Source: Microbacterium suaedae
GTDB lineage: Bacteria; Actinomycetota; Actinomycetes; Actinomycetales; Microbacteriaceae
Length of the DNA: 64,000 bases
Reading direction: 5' to 3'
NCBI RefSeq assembly: GCF_003254645.1
Contig: NZ_PNFD01000001.1
Location: 992,001 to 1,056,000, forward strand
Positions 59,998 through 64,000 of the stretch are shown one piece after another. Under the pieces are notes generated by a model. That model saw only the letters and a list, made by a program, of their open reading frames with translations, searched no databases and was not told where the DNA came from. The first letter of the stretch is position 1; every line of letters begins with the position of its first letter. The translations under genes and the position numbers were made by a program.

Positions 59998-61350
59998 TCA
60001 GAACTCCGGAATGTCTTTTAGCGCGGGAGCTTTGTGGGCGCGGACGTCTTCCAGCGCCTCGCGGAGCTTGCCCGAGCGGTCGTCGATGACGCGCGAGTAG
60101 CCGAGACGGGTGGCCTCGCCTCGGCGCTGCGCCGCCTGCGTCACGGGACGCACTTCGCCCGCGAGCGAGAGCTCGCCCGCCGCCGCGATGTCGCGCGGCA
60201 CGGCGAACTGCCGCAGGGATCCGGCGACGGCGATCGCGATCGCGAGATCGGCCGCAGGCTCGGTGAACTTCACGCCGCCCACCGTCGAGACGTAGACGTC
60301 CATGTCGCTCGTCTTGATGCCCGCGCGGCGCTCGAGCACGGCGAGCACCATGGCGACGCGAGACGAGTCGACCCCGTGCACGATCCGGCGCGGATTCGGG
60401 GCAGCCGTGGGGATCGTCAGCGCCTGCACCTCGACCGGCAGAGCGCGCTTACCCTCGAGCGAGATGCCGACGCAGGTGCCCGGCTCGGGCTCGCCCTGGG
60501 AGAGGAACATCCCCGAAGGATCGGGCACCTCCTGGATCCCGTCGCCGGTCATCTCGAAGCAGCCCACCTCGTCCGTCGGACCGAATCGGTTCTTGAGAGC
60601 ACGGATGAATCGAAGGGCCGTCTGACGATCGCCCTCGAAATGGCACACGACGTCGACGAGATGCTCGAGCACGCGCGGGCCTGCGACGTTGCCGTCCTTC
60701 GTCACATGACCGACGAGGATGATCGGCAGGGCGCGCTCCTTCGCGACGCGGATGAGCGTCGACGCGACCTCGCGCACCTGGCCCGGCATACCCGCCGCAC
60801 CGTCCTGCATGCTCGAGGCGACGGTCTGCACCGAGTCGACGATCACGAGTTCGGGCGAGACGGAGTCGATGTGCCCGATCACGGTCGCGAGGTCGGTCTC
60901 GCTCGCGAGGAACAGCTCGTCGTGCAGCGCCCCCGTGCGCTCGGCACGCAGGCGCACCTGTGCGACGGATTCCTCGGCGCTGACGTAGAGAACGCGCCGC
61001 CCCTCGCGCGCCGCACGCGCCGCGACCTCGAGCAGAAGGGTCGACTTGCCGACGCCGGGCTCGCCCGACAGCAGCACCGCGGCGCCCGGAACGACGCCTC
61101 CGCCGAGCACGCGGTCGAACTCGCCCACGCCGCTGGGGCGCCGCGGCGACTCGCTCGTCGAGACGTGCGTGATCGGCTGCGCGGCCGAACTCGGTGCCAG
61201 CGACTGCACCCGCTGCGAAGCCGGTTTCGCCCCCTGCTCGACGACCGTGCCCCACTGCTGGCACTCGCCGCAGCGCCCGACCCATTTCATCGTCGTCCAC
61301 CCGCATTCGCTGCAGACGTATGCGGGGGCGGCGGAGCGCTTCGTAGCCAT
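59998..61350 (-). CDS. radA: DNA repair protein RadA
   Basis: This 450-residue protein has an N-terminal C4 zinc finger (YVCSECGWTTMKWVGRCGEC), a RecA-like ATPase core with Walker A SGEPGVGKSTLLL, the RadA-specific KNRFG motif (LKNRFGPTDEVG) and a C-terminal Lon-like domain (VYVSTVGGVKFTEPAADLAI). It remodels recombination intermediates. ATG 61350. Confidence 0.97.
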   Translation of the reverse strand: MATKRSAAPAYVCSECGWTTMKWVGRCGECQQWGTVVEQGAKPASQRVQSLAPSSAAQPITHVSTSESPRRPSGVGEFDRVLGGGVVPGAAVLLSGEPGVGKSTLLLEVAARAAREGRRVLYVSAEESVAQVRLRAERTGALHDELFLASETDLATVIGHIDSVSPELVIVDSVQTVASSMQDGAAGMPGQVREVASTLIRVAKERALPIILVGHVTKDGNVAGPRVLEHLVDVVCHFEGDRQTALRFIRALKNRFGPTDEVGCFEMTGDGIQEVPDPSGMFLSQGEPEPGTCVGISLEGKRALPVEVQALTIPTAAPNPRRIVHGVDSSRVAMVLAVLERRAGIKTSDMDVYVSTVGGVKFTEPAADLAIAIAVAGSLRQFAVPRDIAAAGELSLAGEVRPVTQAAQRRGEATRLGYSRVIDDRSGKLREALEDVRAHKAPALKDIPEF

Positions 61351-61399
61351 GGGTCCAGGCTAGGCGGGAGGTCTGACAGACGAACGCAGGCGGGCGTGC

Positions 61400-61765
61400 C
61401 TACGCCACGTCGCCGTCGACGTACACCCACCGCCCGCCGCGGCGGACGAATCGCGAGTGCTCGCGCAGCTCTCCGGGACCGTCCGGGCCCTCGTATCGCG
61501 CGACGAAGTCGACGGTTCCCGTGTCGCCGTCGACCGCGGATCCGAGGATCGTCAGCCCCGCCCACCGGATCGACGGATCCGCCGAGACATCATCGGGGCG
61601 CGTGCGCGGGTGCCACGTGCGAGCGAGGTAAAAGCGGTCGCCCTTCGAGAAAGCCGAATAACGCGAACGCATCAGCTCCTCGGGCGTCGCCGCGTCGCGC
61701 TCACCCCTGTGCAGGGGACCGCAGCAGGTCGCGTAGGTACCGGATCCGCAGGGGCAGACGTCCAT
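61400..61765 (-). CDS. YchJ-family SEC-C motif protein
   Basis: This 121-residue protein has an N-terminal SEC-C zinc motif (CPCGSGTYATCCGPLH), then the YchJ-like domain RSRYSAFSKGDRFYLARTWHP. Function unknown. It starts three bases after the stop of the upstream gene, so is in an operon with it. Confidence 0.9.
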   Translation of the reverse strand: MDVCPCGSGTYATCCGPLHRGERDAATPEELMRSRYSAFSKGDRFYLARTWHPRTRPDDVSADPSIRWAGLTILGSAVDGDTGTVDFVARYEGPDGPGELREHSRFVRRGGRWVYVDGDVA

Positions 61766-61768
61766 GCC

Positions 61769-62176
61769 CTACGCCTCGAGAGTCCGCAGCAGCTCCTCCG
61801 GCGGCGCCTGCATGGGGTGCGGCCCCGCGATGTCGAGGAACACCGTCGTGATCGTGTCGAGGTGCTGCTTCAGGAACCCCTCGAGCCAGGCCGGCGAATA
61901 CGCGCCGACAGCGGGCGGCAGGTTCTCGGGCTTGTTGCGTGCGTCGCTGAACAGCAGCAGCGCGACCTCGCCCGTCTTCGGGTCCCGGAACGTCCACACT
62001 TCACCCGAGTCGAGCGGATTGTCACGCGCACCCGGCTTGATGAGCGGGACGATCGTGTTGCCATTGCGCAGCGCGAGCGCGACAGCCGCCATGTCCTGCT
62101 TCTCAAGCGCCTGCGCGAGCGCCTCGGAGCGGAACTCCGCCGGATCCGCGACCTTCTTGCCTCGCTTCTTGGCCAT
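61769..62176 (-). CDS. SseB-like domain protein
   Basis: This 135-residue protein has an SseB N-terminal-like pattern: AAVALALRNGNTIVPLIKPG, VWTFRDPKTGEVALLLFSD and GPHPMQAPPEELLRTLEA. The lysine-rich start (MAKKRGKKVADP) is common. It is co-transcribed with the YchJ-like gene. No established role. Confidence 0.7.
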   Translation of the reverse strand: MAKKRGKKVADPAEFRSEALAQALEKQDMAAVALALRNGNTIVPLIKPGARDNPLDSGEVWTFRDPKTGEVALLLFSDARNKPENLPPAVGAYSPAWLEGFLKQHLDTITTVFLDIAGPHPMQAPPEELLRTLEA

Positions 62177-62220
62177 GGATCCAGCGTACGTGCGCGCCCG
62201 ATCCCGTCACGAATCGCGGC

Positions 62221-62895
62221 TCAATACAGGATGAACGAGTTCGGCGCCGAGGTGACCTCGCCGAGCCGCACCGTCAGCGTGTAGGTCGCGCCGCCGCCCA
62301 CCGCACCCGGCCGGTTGTCGGCGTCGCACGTGTCGTCGTACGAGCGCGTGCGATCCCACGTCACCGGATCCACCGTCGACACGGTCTGCCCGGCCTCGAG
62401 CGTCACCCACTGGTCTGACGGATCCACCTGGCAGTCGGTCGAGCGCCACCAGTCGTCGGGGCCGCTCGACACGACGAAACGCTGCTGCTTCGTGCCGACG
62501 TTGACGACGCAATCAACAGCGCCGACGTTGGTCAGCTCCATCGACAGCTTCGGATTCTGCTCGGGCTGATACGTGTCCTGATCGGTGACGGCGACAACCT
62601 GAAGCGCCCCGTTGGCGCACGCCTCAGGTTCCTGTTCGGTCGGCTCCGGCGTCGGCCCGCCCCCGCCGTTCGGCGACGCCGTGGGCAGAATCGTGGGGAT
62701 CGGATCCGCCGACTCCTCCGCCACGGGCTCATCGCTGAGAAACGGCAGATTCTGCCAGGGCTGCTCCTGCACCAGCCAGCGGATCCCGAAGACTGCTCCC
62801 GTGACGGCGGCCGCGAGCAGGATCAGCGTCAGCACGAAGACGACGAGTCGTCGCCGCCGGTACACGGCCTTGGACGGCCTCCGCTTCGCTCCCAC
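62221..62895 (-). CDS. membrane-anchored protein with extracellular beta domain
   Basis: This 224-residue protein has a basic N-terminus (KAVYRRRRL), one membrane helix (VVFVLTLILLAAAVTGAVFG), a Pro/Ser/Gly-rich linker and an extracellular domain with four cysteines (EACANG, AVDCVVN, STDCQVD, DDTCDAD). The domain looks Ig-like. Similar N-in/C-out proteins are widespread in Microbacteriaceae; function not known to me. Confidence 0.7.
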   Translation of the reverse strand: MGAKRRPSKAVYRRRRLVVFVLTLILLAAAVTGAVFGIRWLVQEQPWQNLPFLSDEPVAEESADPIPTILPTASPNGGGGPTPEPTEQEPEACANGALQVVAVTDQDTYQPEQNPKLSMELTNVGAVDCVVNVGTKQQRFVVSSGPDDWWRSTDCQVDPSDQWVTLEAGQTVSTVDPVTWDRTRSYDDTCDADNRPGAVGGGATYTLTVRLGEVTSAPNSFILY

Positions 62896-62918
62896 GACGT
62901 CAGACTATTCGCCCACCG

Positions 62919-63425
62919 TCAGGCGAGCTGCTTGAGCATGCGGGTGTTGCCGAGAGTGTTCGGCTTCACGTGCGCGAGATCGAGGAACTCGGCGATGCCC
63001 TCGTCGGGGCTGCGCACGAGCTGCGAGTAGACGTCGGGCGAGACAACCTGCTCGCCGATCTCGGTGAATCCGCGGCGCTCGAAGAATGCCGTCTCGAAGG
63101 TGAGACAGAACAGGCGCGTGATGCCCAGCTCGCGCGCATTGTCCTCGAGTCGGTCCACGATCGCGCGGCCGACGCCGCGATGCAGCCACTCGTCAGCGAC
63201 GAGGAGAGTGCGCACCTCGCCGAGGTGTTCCCACATCACGTGCAGGGCACCGCAGCCGATCACGCGGTCGTCGTCATCGACCGCGACAACGAACTCCTGC
63301 GTGGCCTCGTAGAGCACGACGAGCTCCTTGCCGAGCAGGATGCGGCGCATCACGAACGGCTGCAGCATCTCGTGCACCGCCGCCATGTCGGCGGCGCGGG
63401 CGGGGCGCACGGAGAAGTCGGTCAT
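62919..63425 (-). CDS. amino-acid N-acetyltransferase (ArgA-like GNAT)
   Basis: This 168-residue GNAT acetyltransferase resembles the short actinobacterial N-acetylglutamate synthases (as in Mycobacterium Rv2747): VRPARAADMAAVHEMLQPFV, VIGCGALHVMWEHLGEVRTL, DEWLHRGVGRAIVDRLED (acetyl-CoA loop) and FCLTFETAFFERRGFTEIG. The start is ATG 63425 (MTDFSVRPA); the upstream extension is not family-like. First step of arginine synthesis. Confidence 0.88.
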   Translation of the reverse strand: MTDFSVRPARAADMAAVHEMLQPFVMRRILLGKELVVLYEATQEFVVAVDDDDRVIGCGALHVMWEHLGEVRTLLVADEWLHRGVGRAIVDRLEDNARELGITRLFCLTFETAFFERRGFTEIGEQVVSPDVYSQLVRSPDEGIAEFLDLAHVKPNTLGNTRMLKQLA

Positions 63426-63489
63426 CGCGGTCAGGCTACTCCGCGCGCCTGGTGAGCGCCTCGGAGGCGCGCGGTGCCGGCACCCGCCG

Positions 63490-63574
63490 CAACACAACGC
63501 AGTCAATCCGAAGCCGGTGCGGCCGCCACACCCGAAAACGACCAGAGCTGCGCGAAATCGACTGCGTTGTGTTT
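63490..63574. repeat. 3'-end inverted-repeat element, copy 3
   Basis: CAACACAACGCAGTCAAT (63490-63507) and ATCGACTGCGTTGTGTTT (63557-63574) flank a 49-base spacer. The inner C-A position is a G-U pair in minus-strand RNA, as in copy 1. It starts five bases beyond the stop of the DUF4349 gene (minus strand). Confidence 0.85.
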
Positions 63575-63579
63575 CTCCG

Positions 63580-64000
63580 TCATGCCTTCCGGTGCCGGGC
63601 CACGCGCACGATCACCCAGACGACGACGCCTGCGACGAGCAGCACGCCGGCCCACGGCAGCACGAAGCCGACGGCGACGACGAGGCCGTTAGCGAAGGCG
63701 ACGAGGCCGTTCCAGCCGGTCAGCAGGCCGTCGCCGAAGCCCGCGGGATCCGTCGACGCAACCTCGCGGTCGCGCGTCAGCTCGACGTGGAGGGTCGACA
63801 TCGCGACCTGGTCATCGAGGTGCTCGAGCTCGCGCTGGTACGACTCGAGCTGCGCCTGCCGCTCCGACAGCGCGGCCTCCGCGTCGAGGAGATCACTGAC
63901 CGATCCGGCCTGTTCCATGAGCTCGGAGAGCCGGTCGACCGACGTCTGCGTCGCGTCGATCCGCGCCTCGAGGTCGATCGCCTGTGACGTGACGTCGTTC
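63580..64000 (-). CDS. DUF4349 family membrane protein, C-terminal part (partial)
   Basis: The frame is open to the window edge. The visible 140 residues have a coiled-coil region (DLEARIDATQTSVDRLSELM, then SVSDLLDAEAALSERQAQLE), a beta hairpin (QVAMSTLHVELT) and a C-terminal membrane helix (WAGVLLVAGVVVWVIVRVA) with a basic tail. This is the end of a DUF4349 protein, usually a lipoprotein-like N-terminus plus coiled coil. The start lies outside the window. Confidence 0.85.
   Translation of the reverse strand, partial: NDVTSQAIDLEARIDATQTSVDRLSELMEQAGSVSDLLDAEAALSERQAQLESYQRELEHLDDQVAMSTLHVELTRDREVASTDPAGFGDGLLTGWNGLVAFANGLVVAVGFVLPWAGVLLVAGVVVWVIVRVARHRKA

Overview
This window is high-GC DNA with many GTG starts, ATGA/GTGA gene overlaps, a DtxR/IdeR-type iron box, actinobacterial-style ArsR and ArsC proteins and an AGP/arabinan-type sugar locus. 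Together these point to an actinobacterium, most likely of the family Microbacteriaceae (Microbacterium-like). That assignment comes from gene content and style, not from a phylogeny.

Layout. 1-2.5 kb: the end of a LysR regulator and a two-subunit NSS amino-acid symporter. 2.6-6.2 kb: a MetE-like methyltransferase and katG. 6.3-12.2 kb: an arsenic island with an aquaglyceroporin, an ArsR, a flavoprotein, an MFS exporter, two LMW-PTP-type arsenate reductases and an ArsR-ArsC fusion. 12.3-14.1 kb: a TPP-dependent decarboxylase/synthase-like enzyme followed by a 32-aa ORF. 14.2-45.1 kb: a large polysaccharide-utilisation locus, almost all on the minus strand. It holds four multidomain GH43 proteins, a GH43_24-like exo-beta-1,3-galactanase, a GH59-like enzyme, a YtfQRT/YjfF-type furanose ABC importer with an extra ATPase, a LacI regulator, and an embedded WxL/DUF916-like surface-protein operon. 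45.4-47.8 kb: a DUF3237 protein, tRNA-Ser(CGA) and an HTH-Fic toxin-antitoxin-like pair. 47.9-50.8 kb: Gfo/Idh/MocA and ThuA genes divergent from a LacI regulator. 50.9-58.7 kb: a siderophore uptake operon with three binding proteins, under an iron box, plus an AraC regulator. 58.8-64 kb: ldh, an Excalibur remnant, radA and housekeeping genes.

How the genes work together. The sugar locus probably attacks type II arabinogalactan or a related furanose-containing glycan outside the cell and imports the released sugars. A palindrome TGTTaCCGGnAaCA overlaps TAACAT-like -10 boxes in front of the importer and of one GH43 gene, and a related copy lies in front of a second, so they likely form one LacI regulon. 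The six secreted glycosidases share a C-terminal module of about 80 residues.

Most unusual signals: (i) dispersed 3'-end inverted repeats with 16-18 bp arms around a 48-50 nt variable spacer (three copies of one type, one covarying relative); (ii) the shared C-terminal module, which loses both cysteines together in the GH59 protein; (iii) a WxL-like surface operon inside an actinobacterial glycan locus; (iv) two separate ars operator families, one of which covers the start codon of the ArsR-ArsC fusion; (v) a G/C-homopolymer block at 33.1-33.3 kb that looks like a sequencing or assembly artefact.
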